Source: Nansenia antarctica
Lineage: Eukaryota > Chordata > Actinopteri > Argentiniformes > Microstomatidae
Reading direction: 5' to 3'
DNA: 64,000 nt
NCBI GenBank assembly: GCA_963989245.1
Contig: OZ022344.1
Span: 10,171,005-10,235,004, forward strand
In this document: positions 31,401 to 46,400 of the stretch, piece after piece
How the letters are laid out: each line of letters begins with the position of its first letter
How positions within the stretch are numbered: the stretch's first letter is position 1
Made by a program: the position numbers and the translations under genes
Notes under the pieces: model-generated
What the model was told of the DNA's origin: nothing
The model's input: the letters and a program-made list of their open reading frames with translations, nothing else
The model's database searches: none

Positions 31401-34400
31401 ACTAGTAGACTCCATACTAGAAGACTCCATACTAGTAGACTCCATACTAGTAGACTCCATACTAGTAGAGTCCATACTAGAAGACTCCATACTAGTAGAC
31501 TCCATACTAGTAGAGTCCATACTAGAAGACTCCATACTAGTAGACTCCATACTAGTAGACTCCATACTAGTAGACTCCATACTAGTAGAGTCCATACTAG
31601 TAGAATCCATACTAGAAGACTCCATACTAGAAGACTCCATACTAGAAGACTCCATACTAGTAGACTCCATACTAGTAGAGTCCATACTAGAATACTCCAT
31701 ACTAGAAGACTCCATACTAGTAGACTCCATACTAGTAGACTCCATACTAGAAGACTCCATACCAGTAGACTCCATACTAGTAGACTCCATACTAGAAGAC
31801 TCCATACTAGAAGACTCCATACTAGTAGACTCCATACTAGTAGACTCCATACTAGTAGACTCCATACTAGTAGACTATATACTAGAAGACTCCATACTAG
31901 TAGACTCCATACTAGTAGACTCCATACTAGAAGACTCCATACTAGAAGACTCCATACTAGAAGACTCCATACTAGAAGACTCCATACTAGTAGACTCCAT
32001 ACTAGTAGACTCCATACTAGTAGACTCCATACTAGAAGACTCCATACTAGAAGACTCCATACTAGTAGACTCCATACTAGACGACTCCATACTAGAAGAC
32101 TCCATACTAGTAGAGTCCATACTAGAAGACTCCATACTAGTAGACTCCATACTAGTAGAGTCCATACTAGAAGACTCCATACTAGAAGACTCCATACTAG
32201 TAGAGTCCATACTAGTAGACTCCATACTAGTAGACTCCATACTAGTAGACTCCATACTAGTAGACTATATACTAGAAGACTCCATACTAGTAGACTCCAT
32301 ACTAGTAGACTCCATACTAGTAGACTCCATACTAGTAGACTCCATACTAGAAGACTCCATACTAGAAGACTCCATACTAGAAGACTCCATACTAGAAGAC
32401 TCCATACTAGTAGACTCCATACTAGTAGACTCCATACTAGTAGACTCCATACTAGAAGACTCCATACTAGAAGACTCCATACTAGTAGACTCCATACTAG
32501 ACGACTCCATACTAGAAGACTCCATACTAGTAGACTCCATACTAGAAGACTCCATACTAGTAGACTCCATACTAGTAGACTCCATACTAGTAGACTCCAT
32601 ACTAGAAGACTCCATACTAGAAGACTCCATACTAGAAGACTCCATACTAGTAGACTCCATACTAGAAGACACCATACTAGTAGACTCCATACTAGAAGAC
32701 TCCATACTAGAAGACTCCATACTAGTAGACTCCATACTAGTAGACTCCATACTAGTAGACTCCATACTAGTAGAGTCCATACTAGAAGACTCCATACTAG
32801 TAGAGCCCATACTAGTAGAGTCCATACTAGAAGACTCCATACTAGTAGAGTCCATACTAGTAGAGTCCATACTAGAAGACTCCATACTAGAAGACTCCAT
32901 ACTAGTAGAGTCCATACTAGTAGACTCCATACTAGTAGACTCCATACTAGTAGAGTCCATACTAGAAGACTCCATACTAGTAGACTCCATACTAGTAGAG
33001 TCCATACTAGAAGACTCCATACTAGTAGACTCCATACTAGTAGACTCCATACTAGTAGACTCCATACTAGTAGAGTCCATACTAGTAGAATCCATACTAG
33101 AAGACTCCATACTAGAAGACTCCATACTAGAAGACTCCATACTAGTAGACTCCATACTAGTAGAGTCCATACTAGAATACTCCATACTAGAAGACTCCAT
33201 ACTAGTAGACTCCATACTAGAAGACTCCATACTAGTAGACTCCATACTAGTAGACTCCATACTAGAAGACTCCATACTAGTAGACTCCATACTAGTAGAC
33301 TCCATACTAGTAGACTCCATACTAGTAGACTCTATACTAGAAGACTCTATACTAGAAGACTCCATACTAGTAGACTCCATACTAGTAGACTCCATACTAG
33401 TAGACTCCATACTAGAAGACTCCATACTAGTAGACTCTATACTAGAAGACTCTATACTAGAAGACTCCATACTAGTAGACTCCATACTAGTAGACTCCAT
33501 ACTAGTAGACTCCATACTAGAAGACTCCATACTAGAAGACTCCATACTAGTAGACTCCATACTAGAAGACTCCATACTAGAAGACTCCATACTAGAAGAC
33601 TCCATACTAGTAGACTCCATACTAGTAGACTCCATACTAGAAGACTCCATACTAGTAGACTCCATACTAGAAGACTCCATACTAGAAGACTCCATACTAG
33701 TAGACTCCATACTAGTAGACTCCATACTAGTAGACTCCATACTAGTAGAGTCCATACTAGAAGACTCCATACTAGTAGAGTCCATACTAGTAGAGTCCAT
33801 ACTAGAAGACTCCATACTAGTAGACTCCATACTAGTAGAGTCCATACTAGAATACTCCATACTAGAAGACTCCATACTAGAAGACTCCATACTAGTAGAG
33901 TCCATACTAGTAGACTCCATACTAGTAGACTCCATACTAGTAGAGTCCATACTAGAAGACTCCATACTAGTAGACTCCATACTAGTAGAGTCCATACTAG
34001 AAGACTCCATACTAGTAGACTCCATACTAGTAGACTCCATACTAGTAGACTCCATACTAGTAGAGTCCATACTAGTAGACTCCACACTAGAAGACTCCAT
34101 ACTAGAAGACTCCATACTAGAAGACTCCATACTAGAAGACTCCATACTAGTAGACTCCATACTAGAAGACTCCATACTAGTAGACTCCATACTAGTAGAG
34201 TCCATACTAGAAGACTCCATACTAGTAGACTCCATACTAGTAGACTCCATACTAGAAGACTCCATACTAGTAGACTCCATACTAGTAGACTCCATACTAG
34301 AAGACTCCATACTAGTAGACTCCATACTAGTAGACTCCATACTAGAAGACTCCATACTAGTAGACTCCATACTAGAAGACTCCATACTAGAAGACTCCAT

Positions 34401-37400
34401 ACTAGTAGACTCCATACTAGAAGACTCCATACTAGTAGACTCCATACTAGTAGACTCCTTACTAGAAGACTCCATACTAGTAGACTCCATACTAGAAGAC
34501 TCCATACTAGAAGACTCCATACTAGTAGACTCCATACTAGAAGACTCCATACTAGAAGACTCCATACTAGTAGACTCCATACTAGTAGACTCCATACTAG
34601 TAGACTCCATACTAGTAGAGTCCATACTAGAAGACTCCATACTAGTAGACTCCATACTAGTAGAGTCCATACTAGAAGACTCCATACTAGAAGACTCCAT
34701 ACTAGAAGACTCCATACTAGTAGAGTCCATACTAGTAGACTCCATACTAGTAGACTCCATACTAGAAGACTCCATACTAGTAGACTCCATACTAGTAGAC
34801 TCCATACTAGAAGACTCCATACTAGAAGACTCCATACTAGTAGACTCCATACTAGTAGACTCCATACTAGAAGACTCCATACTAGTAGACTCCATACTAG
34901 TATACTCCATACTAGAAGACTCCATACTAGAAGACTCCATACTAGTAGACTCCATACTAGTAGACTCCATACTAGAAGACTCCATACTAGTAGACTCCAT
35001 ACTAGTAGACTCCATACTAGAAGACTCCATACTAGAAGACTCCATACTAGAAGACTCCATACTAGAAGACTCCATACTAGAAGACTCCATACTAGTAGAG
35101 TCCATACTAGAAGACTCCATACTAGTAGACTCCATACTAGTAGACTCCATACTAGTAGACTTCATACTAGAAGACTCCATACTAGTAGACTTTATACTAG
35201 AAGACTCCATACTAGAAGACTCCATACTAGAAGACTCCATACTTGAAGACTCCATACTAGAAGACTCCATTCTAGTAGACTCCATACTAGAAGACTCCAT
35301 ACTAGAAGACTCCATACTAGTAAACTCCATACTAGTAGAGTCCATACTAGAATACTCCATACTAGAAGACTCCATACTAGTAGACTCCATAGTAGTAGAC
35401 TCCATACTAGAAGACTCCATACTAGTAGACTCCATACTAGTAGACTCCATACTAGAAGACTCCATACTAGTAGACTCCATACTAGTAGACTCCATACTAG
35501 AAGACTCCATACTAGTTGACTCCATACTAGTAGACTCTATACTAGAAGACTCCATACTAGTAGACTCCATACTAGTAGACTCCATACTAGTAGACTCCAT
35601 ACTAGAAGACTCCATACTAGAAGACTCCATACTAGTAGACTCCATACTAGAAGACTCCATACTAGAAGACTCCATACTAGAAGACTCCATACTAGTAGAC
35701 TCCATACTAGTAGACTCCATACTAGAAGACTCCATACTAGTAGACTCCATACTAGAAGACTCCATACTAGAAGACTCCATACTAGTAGACTCCATACTAG
35801 TAGACTCCATACTAGTAGACTCCATACTAGTAGAGTCCATACTAGAAGACTCCATACTAGTAGAGTTCATACTAGTAGAGTCCATACTAGAAGACTCCAT
35901 ACTAGTAGACTCCATACTAGTAGAGTCCATACTAGAAGACTCCATACTAGAAGACTCCATACTAGAAGACTCCATACTAGTAGAGTCCATACTAGTAGAC
36001 TCCATACTAGTAGACTCCATACTAGTAGAGTCCATACTAGAAGACTCCATACTAGTATACTCCATACTAGTAGAGTCCATACTAGAAGACTCCATACTAG
36101 AAGACTCCATACTAGTAGACTCCATACTAGTAGACTCCATACTAGTAGAGTCCATACTAGTAGACTCCATACTAGAAGACTCCATACTAGAAGACTCCAT
36201 ACTAGTAGAGTCCATACTAGTAGACTCCATACTAGAAGACTCCATACTAGAAGACTCCATACTAGAAGACTCCATACTAGAAGACTCCATACTAGTAGAC
36301 TCCATACTAGTAGAGTCCATACTAGAAGACTCCATACTAGTAGACTCCATACTAGAAGACTCCATACTAGTAGACTCCATACTAGTAGAGTCCATACTAG
36401 AAGACTCCATACTAGAAGACTCCATACTAGTAGACTCCATACTAGTAGACTCCATACTAGAAGACTCCATACTAGTAGACTCCATACTAGTAGACTCCAT
36501 ACTAGAAGACTCCATACTAGTAGACTCCATACTAGTAGACTCCATACTAGTAGACTCCATACTAGAAGACTCCATACTAGTAGACTCCATACTAGAAGAC
36601 TCCATACTAGAAGACTCCATACTAGTAGACTCCATACTAGAAGACTCCATACTAGTAGACTTCATACAAGTAGACTCCATACTAGAAGACTCCATACTAG
36701 TAGACTCCATACTAGAAGACTCCATACTAGTAGACTCCATACTAGAAGACTCCATACTAGAAGACTCCATACTAGTAGACTCCATACTAGTAGACTCCAT
36801 ACTAGTAGACTCCATACTAGAAGACTCCATACTAGTAGACTCCATACTAGTAGACTCCATACTAGTAGACTCCATACTAGAAAACTCCATACTAATAGAC
36901 TCCATACTAGAAGACTCCATACTAGAAGACTCCATACTAGTAGACTCCATACTAGAAGACTCCATACTAGTAGACTCCATACTAGTAGACTCCATACTAG
37001 AAGACTCCATACTAGTAGACTCCATACTAGAAGACTCCATACTAGTAGACTCCATACTAGTAGACTCCATACTAGTAGACTCCATACTAGAAGACTCCAT
37101 ACTAGAAGACTCCATACTAGTAGACTCCATACTAGTAGACTCCATACTAGTAGACTCCATACTAGAAGACTCCATACTAGAAGACTCCATACTAGTAGAC
37201 TCCATACTAGTAGACTCCATACTAGTAGAGTCCATACTAGAAGACTCCATACTAGAAGACTCCATACTAGTAGACTCCATACTAGAAGACTCCATACTAG
37301 TAGACTCCATACTAGTAGAGTCCATACTAGAAGACTCCATACTAGAAGACTCCATACTAGTAGACTCCATACTAGTAGACTCCATACAAGAAGACTCCAT

Positions 37401-40400
37401 ACTAGTAGACTCCATACTAGTAGACTCCATACTAGTAGACTCCATACTAGTAGACTCCATACTAGTAGACTCCATACTAGAAGACTCCATACTAGTAGAC
37501 TCCATACTAGAAGACTCCATACTAGAAGACTCCATACTAGTAGACTCCATACTAGAAGACTCCATACTAGTAGACTTCATACTAGTAGACTCCATACTAG
37601 AAGACTCCATACTAGTTGACTCCATACTAGAAGACTCCATACTAGTAGACTCCATACTAGTAGACTCCATACTAGTAGACTCCATACTAGAAGACTCCAT
37701 ACTAGTAGACTCCATACTAGAAGACTCCATACTAGTAGACTCCATACTAGAAGACTCCATACTAGAAGACTCCATACTAGTAGACTCGAAGACTCCATAC
37801 TAGTAGACTCCATACTAGTAGACTCCATACTAGTAGACTCCATACTAGTAGAGTCCATACTAGAAGACTCCATACTAGTAGACTCCATACTAGTAGAGTC
37901 CATACTAGAAGACTCCATACTAGAAGACTCCATACTAGAAGACTCCATACTAGTAGAGTCCATACTAGTAGACTCCATACTAGTAGACTCCATACTATTA
38001 GAGTCCATACTAGAAGACTCCATACTAGTAGACTCCATACTAGAAGACTCCATACTAGTAGACTCCATACTAGTAGACTCCATACTAGTAGACTCCATAC
38101 TAGTAGAGTCCATACTAGTAGACTCCATACTAGAAGACTCCATACTAGAAGACTCCATACTAGTAGAGTCCATACTAGTAGACTCCATACTAGAAGACTC
38201 CATACTAGAAGACTCCATACTAGAAGACTCCATACTAGAAGACTCCATACTAGTAGACTCCATACTAGTAGAGTCCATACTAGAAGACTCCATACTAGAA
38301 GTCTCCATACTAGTAGACTCCATACTAGAAGACTCCATACTAGTAGACTCCATACTAGTAGAGTCCATACTAGAAGACTCCATACTAGAAGACTCCATAC
38401 TAGTAGACTCCATACTAGTAGACTCCATACTAGAAGACTCCATACTAGTAGACTCCATACTAGTAGACTCCATACTAGAAGACTCCATACTAGTAGACTC
38501 CATACTAGTAGACTCCATACTAGAAGACTCCATACTAGTAGACTCCATACTAGAAGACTCCATACTAGAAGACTCCATACTAGTAGACTCCATACTAGAA
38601 GACTCCATACTAGTAGACTTCATACTAGTAGACTCCATACTAGAAGACTCCATACTAGTAGACTCCATACTAGAAGACTCCATACTAGTAGACTCCATAC
38701 TAGTAGACTCCATACTAGAAGACTCCATACTAGAAGACTCCATACTAGTAGACTCCATACTAGTAGACTCCATACTAGAAGACCCCATACTAGTAGACTC
38801 CATACTAGTAGACTCCATACCAGAAGACTCCATACTAGAAGACTCCATACTAGTAGACTCCATACTAGAAGACTCCATACTAGTAGACTCCATACTAGTA
38901 GACTCCATACTAGAAGACTCCATACTAGTAGACTCCATACTAGAAGACTCCATACTAGAAGACTCCATACTAGTAGACTCCATACTAGAAGACTCCATAC
39001 TAGTAGACTCCATACTAGTAGACTCCATACTAGTAGACTCCATACTAGAAGACTCCATACTAGAAGACTCCATACTAGTAGACTCCATACTAGTAGACTC
39101 CATACTAGAAGACTCCATACTAGTAGACTCCATACTAGTAGACTCCATACTAGTAGACTCCATACTAGAAGACTCCATACTAGAAGACTCCATACTAGTA
39201 GACTCCATACTAGTAGACTCCATACTAGTAGAGTCCATACTAGAAGACTCCATACTAGAAGACTCCATACTAGTAGACTCCATACTAGAAGACTCCATAC
39301 TAGTAGACTCCATACTAGTAGAGTCCATACTAGAAGACTCCATACTAGAAGACTCCATACTAGTAGACTCCATACTAGTAGACTCCATACTAGTAGACTT
39401 CATACTAGAAGACTCCATACTAGTAGACTCCATACTAGAAGACTCCATACTAGTAGACTCCATACTAGAAGACTCCATACTAGAATACTCCATACTAGTA
39501 GACTCCATACTAGTAGACTCCATACTAGAAGACTCCATACTAGTAGACTCCATACTAGTAGACTCCATACTAGTAGACTCCATACTAGAAGACTCCATAC
39601 TAGAAGACTCCATACTAGTAGACTCCATACTAGTAGACTCCATACTAGTAGACTTCATACTAGTAGACTCCATACTAGTAGACTCCATACTAGAAGACTC
39701 CATACTAGTAGACTCCATACTAGAAGACTCCATACTAGTAGACTCCATACTAGTAGACTCCATACTAGTAGACTTCATACTAGAAGACTCCATACTAGTA
39801 GACTCCATACTAGAAGACTCCATACTAGTAGTCTCCATACTAGAAGACTCCATACTAGAATACTCCATACTAGTAGACTCCATACTAGTAGACTCCATAC
39901 TAGAAGACTCCATACTAGTAGACTCCATACTAGTAGACTCCATACTAGTAGACTCCATACTAGAAGACTCCATACTAGAAGACTCCATACTAGTAGACTC
40001 CATACTAGTAGACTCCATACTAGAAGACTCCATACTAGTAGACTCCATACTAGTATACTCCATACTAGAAGACTCCATACTAGAAGACTCCATACTAGTA
40101 GACTCCATACTAGTAGACTCCATACTAGAAGACTCCATACTAGTAGACTCCATACTAGTAGACTCCATACTAGAAGACTCCATACTAGAAGACTCCATAC
40201 TAGAAGACTCCATACTAGAAGACTCCATACTAGAAGACTCCATACTAGTAGAGTCCATACTAGAAGACTCCATACTAGTAGACTCCATACTAGTAGACTC
40301 CATACTAGTAGACTCCATACTAGAAGACTCCATACTAGTAGACTCCATACTAGTAGACTCCATACTAGAAGACTCCATACTAGAAGACTCCATACTAGTA

Positions 40401-43400
40401 GACTCCATACTAGAAGACTCCATACTAGAAGACTCCATACTAGAAGACTCCATACTAGTAGACTCCATACTAGTAGACTCCATACTAGAAGACTCCATAC
40501 TAGTAGACTCCATACTAGAAGACTCCATACTAGAAGACTCCATACTAGTAGACTCCATACTAGTAGACTCCATACTAGTAGACTCCATACTAGTAGAGTC
40601 CATACTAGAAGACTCCATACTAGTAGAGTTCATACTAGTAGAGTCCATACTAGAAGACTCCATACTAGTAGACTCCATACTAGTAGAGTCCATACTAGAA
40701 GACTCCATACTAGAAGACTCCATACTAGAAGACTCCATACTAGTAGAGTCCATACTAGTAGACTCCATACTAGTAGAGTCCATACTAGAAGACTCCATAC
40801 TAGTATACTCCATACTAGTAGACTCCATACTAGAAGACTCCATACTAGTAGACTCCATACTAGTAGACTCCATACTAGTAGACTCCATACTAGTAGAGTC
40901 CATACTAGTAGACTCCATACTAGAAGACTCCATACTAGAAGACTCCATACTAGTAGAGTCCATACTAGTAGACTCCATACTAGAAGACTCCATACTAGAA
41001 GACTCCATACTAGAAGACTCCATACTAGAAGACTCCATACTAGTAGACTCCATACTAGTAGAGTCCATACTAGAAGACTCCATACTAGTAGACTCCATAC
41101 TAGAAGACTCCATACTAGTAGACTCCATACTAGTAGAGTCCATACTAGAAGACTCCATACTAGAAGACTCCATACTAGTAGACTCCATACTAGTAGACTC
41201 CATACTAGAAGACTCCATACTAGTAGACTCCATACTAGTAGACTCCATACTAGAAGACTCCATACTAGTAGACTCCATACTAGTAGACTCCATACTAGTA
41301 GACTCCATACTAGAAGACTCCATACTAGTAGATTCCATACTAGAAGACTCCATACTAGAAGACTCCATACTAGTAGACTCCATACTAGAAGACTCCATAC
41401 TAGTAGACTTCATACTAGTAGACTCCATACTAGAAGACTCCATACTAGTAGACTCCATACTAGAAGACTCCATACTAGTAGACTCCATACTAGTAGACTC
41501 CATACTAGAAGACTCCATACTAGAAGACTCCATACTAGTAGACTCCATACTAGTAGGCTCCATACTAGAAGACTCCATACTAGTAGACTCCATACTAGTA
41601 GACTCCATACTAGTAGACTCCATACTAGAAAACTCCATACTAGTAGACTCCATACTAGAAGACTCCATACTAGAAGACTCCATACTAGAAGACTCCATAC
41701 TAGAAGACTCCATACTAGTAGACTCCATACTAGAAGACTCCATACTAGTAGACTCCATACTAGAAGACTCCATACTAGTAGACTCCATACTAGTAGACTC
41801 CATACTAGAAGACTCCATACTAGTAGACTCCATACTAGTAGACTCCATACTAGAAGACTCCATACTAGTAGACTCCATACTAGAAGACTCCATACTAGTA
41901 GACTCCATACTAGTAGACTCCATACTAGTAGACTCCATACTAGTAGACTCCATACTAGAAGACTCCATACTAGTAGACTCCATACTAGTAGACTCCATAC
42001 TAGTAGACTCCATACTAGAAGACTCCATACTAGAAGACTCCATACTAGTAGACTCCATACTAGTAGACTCCATACTAGTAGAGTCCATACTAGAAGACTC
42101 CATACTAGAAGACTCCATACTAGTAGACTCCATACTAGAAGACTCCATACTAGTAGACTCCATACTAGTAGAGTCCATACTAGAAGACTCCATACTAGAA
42201 GACTCCATACTAGTAGACTCCATACTAGTAGACTCCATACTAGTAGACTCCATACTAGTAGACTCCATACTAGTAGACTCCATACTAGAAGACTCCATAC
42301 TAGTAGACTCCATACTAGAAGACTCCATACTAGTAGACTCCATACTAGTAGACTCCATACTAGAAGACTCCATACTAGTAGACTTCATACTAGTAGACTC
42401 CATACTAGAAGACTCCATACTAGTTGACTCCATACTAGAAGACTCCATACTAGTAGACTCCATACTAGTAGACTCCATACTAGAAGACTCCATACTAGAA
42501 GACTCCATACTAGAAGACTCCATACTAGTAGAGTCCATACTAGTAGACTCCATACTAGTAGACTCCATACTAGTAGAGTCCATACTAGAAGACTCCATAC
42601 TAGTAGACTCCATACTAGTAGAGTCCATACTAGAAGACTCCATACTAGTAGACTCCATACTAGTAGACTCCATACTAGTAGACTCCATACTAGTAGAGTC
42701 CATACTAGTAGAATCCATACTAGAAGACTCCATACTAGAAGACTCCATACTAGAAGACTCCATACTAGTAGACTCCATACTAGTAGAGTCCATACTAGAA
42801 GACTCCATACTAGAAGACTCCATACTAGTAGACTCCATACTAGTAGACTCCATACTAGAAGACTCCATACTAGTAGACTTCATACTAGTAGACTCCATAC
42901 TAGAAGACTCCATACTAGTAGACTCCATACTAGAAGACTCCATACTAGTAGACTCCATACTAGTAGACTCCATACTAGAAGACTCCATACTAGAAGACTC
43001 CATACTAGAAGACTCCATACTAGTAGACTCCATACTAGTAGACTCCATACTAGTAGACTCCATACTAGTAGAGTCCATACTAGAAGACTCCATACTAGTA
43101 GACTCCATACTAGTAGAGTCCATACTAGAAGACTCCATACTAGTAGACTCCATACTAGTAGACTCCATACTAGTAGACTCCATACTAGTAGAGTCCATAC
43201 TAGTAGACTCCATACTAGAAGACTCCATACTAGAAGACTCCATACTAGAAGACTCCATACTAGTAGACTCCATACTAGTAGAGTCCATACTAGAAGACTC
43301 CATACTAGAAGACTCCATACTAGTAGACTCCATACTAGTAGACTCCATACTAGAAGACTCCATACTAGTAGACTCCATACTAGTAGACTCCATACTAGAA

Positions 43401-46400
43401 GACTCCATACTAGTAGACTCCATACTAGTAGACTCCATACTAGTAGACTCCATACTAGTAGACTCCATACTAGTAGACTCTATACTAGAATACTCCTATA
43501 CTAGAAGACTCCATACTAGTAGACTCCATACTAGTAGACTCCATACTAGAAGACTCCATACTAGAAGACTCCATACTAGTAGACTCCATACTAGAAGACT
43601 CCATACTAGAAGACTCCATACTAGTAGACTCCATACTAGTAGACTCCATACTAGTAGACTCCATACTAGAAGACTCCATACTAGAAGACTCCATACTAGA
43701 AGACTCCATACTAGTAGACTCCATACTAGTAGACTCCATACTAGTAGACTCCATACTAGAAGACTCCATACTAGTAGACTCCATACTAGAAGACTCCATA
43801 CTAGTAGACTCCATACTAGAAGACTCCATACTAGAAGACTCCATACTAGTAGACTCCATACTAGAAGACTCCATACTAGTAGACTCCATACTAGAAGACT
43901 CCATACTAGTAGACTCCATACTAGTAGACTCCATACTAGAAGACTCCATACTAGTAGACTCCATACTAGTAGACTCCATACTAGAAGACTCCATACTAGT
44001 AGACTCCATACTAGAAGACTCCATACTAGTAGACTCCATACTAGTAGACTCCATACTAGTAGACTCCATACTAGTAGACTCCATACTAGAAGACTCCATA
44101 CTAGTAGACTCCATACTAGTAGACTCCATACTAGTAGACTCCATACTAGAAGACTCCATACTAGAAGACTCCATACTAGTAGACTCCATACTAGTAGACT
44201 CCATACTAGTAGAGTCCATACTAGAAGACTCCATACTAGAAGACTCCATACTAGTAGACTCCATACTAGAAGACTCCATACTAGTAGACTCCATACTAGT
44301 AGAGTCCATACTAGAAGACTCCATACTAGAAGACTCCATACTAGTAGACTCCATACTAGTAGACTCCATACTAGTAGACTCCATACTAGTAGACTCCATA
44401 CTAGTAGACTCCATACTAGAAGACTCCATACTAGTAGACTCCATACTAGTAGACTCCATACTAGAAGACTCCATACTAGTAGACTCCATACTAGAAGACT
44501 CCATACTAGTAGACTTCATACTAGTAGACTCCATACTAGAAGACTCCATACTAGTAGACTCCATACTAGAAGACTCCATACTAGTAGACTCCATACTAGT
44601 AGACTCCATACTAGAAGACTCCATACTAGAAGACTCCATACTAGAAGACTCCATACTAGTAGACTCCATACTAGTAGACTCCATACTAGTAGACTCCATA
44701 CTAGTAGAGTCCATACTAGAAGACTCCATACTAGTAGACTCCATACTAGTAGACTCCATACTAGAAGACTCCATACTAGTAGACTCCATACTAGTAGACT
44801 CCATACTAGTAGACTCCATACTAGTAGACTCCATACTAGTAGAATCCATACTAGAAGACTCCATACTAGAAGACTCCATACTAGAAGACTCCATACTAGT
44901 AGACTCCATACTAGTAGACTCCATACTAGAAGACTCCATACTAGAAGACTCCATACTAGTAGACTCCATACTAGTAGACTCCATACTAGAAGACTCCATA
45001 CTAGTAGACTCCATACTAGTAGACTCCATACTAGAAGACTCCATACTAGTAGACTCCATACTAGAAGACTCCATACTAGTAGACTCCATACTAGTAGACT
45101 CCATACTAGAAGACTCCATACTAGAAGACTCCATACTAGAAGACTCCATACTAGTAGACTCCATACTAGTAGACTCCATACTAGTAGACTCCATACTAGT
45201 AGACTCCATACTAGAAGACTCCATACTAGTAGACTCCATACTAGTAGACTCCATACTAGAAGACTCCATACTAGTAGACTCCATACTAGTAGACTCCATA
45301 CTAGTAGACTCCATACTAGTAGACTCCATACTAGTAGACTCCATACTAGAAGACTCCATACTAGAAGACTCCATACTAGTAGACTCCATACTAGTAGACT
45401 CCATACTAGTAGACTCCATACTAGAAGACTCCATACTAGTAGACTCCATACTAGTAGACTCCATACTAGAAGACTCCATACTAGTAGGACTCCATACTAG
45501 TAGACTCCATACTAGTAGACTCCATACTAGTAGACTCCATACTAGAAGACTCCATACTAGTAGACTCCATACTAGTAGACTCCATACTAGTAGACTCCAT
45601 ACTAGTAGACTCCATACTAGAAGACTCCATACTAGAAGACTCCATACTAGAAGACTCCATACTAGTAGACTCCATACTAGAAGACTCCATACTAGTAGAC
45701 TCCATACTAGTAGACTCCATACTAGAAGACTCCATACTAGTAGACTCCATACTAGTAGACTCCATACTAGTAGACTCCATACTAGTAGACTCCATACTAG
45801 TAGACTCCATACTAGTAGACTCCATACTAGAAGACTCCATACTAGTAGACTCCATACTAGTAGACTCCATACTAGAAGACTCCATACTAGTAGACTCCAT
45901 ACTAGTAGACTCCATACTAGAAGACTCCATACTAGTAGACTCCATACTAGTAGACTCCATACTAGTAGACTCCATACTAGAAGACTCCATACTAGTAGAC
46001 TCCATACTAGTAGACTCCATACTAGAAGACTCCATACTAGTAGACTCCATACTAGTAGACTCCATACTAGTAGACTCCATACTAGTAGACTCCATACTAG
46101 AAGACTCCATACTAGTAGACTCCATACTAGAAGACTCCATACTAGTAGACTCCATACTAGAAGACTCCATACTAGAAGACTCCATACTAGTAGACTCCAT
46201 ACTAGTAGACTCCATACTAGTAGACTCCATACTAGAAGACTCCATACTAGAAGACTCCATACTAGTAGACTCCATACTAGTAGAGTCCATACTAGAAGAC
46301 TCCATACTAGAAGACTCCATACTAGTAGACTCCATACTAGTAGACTCCATACTAGTAGACTCCATACTAGTAGACTCCATACTAGTAGACTCCATACTAG

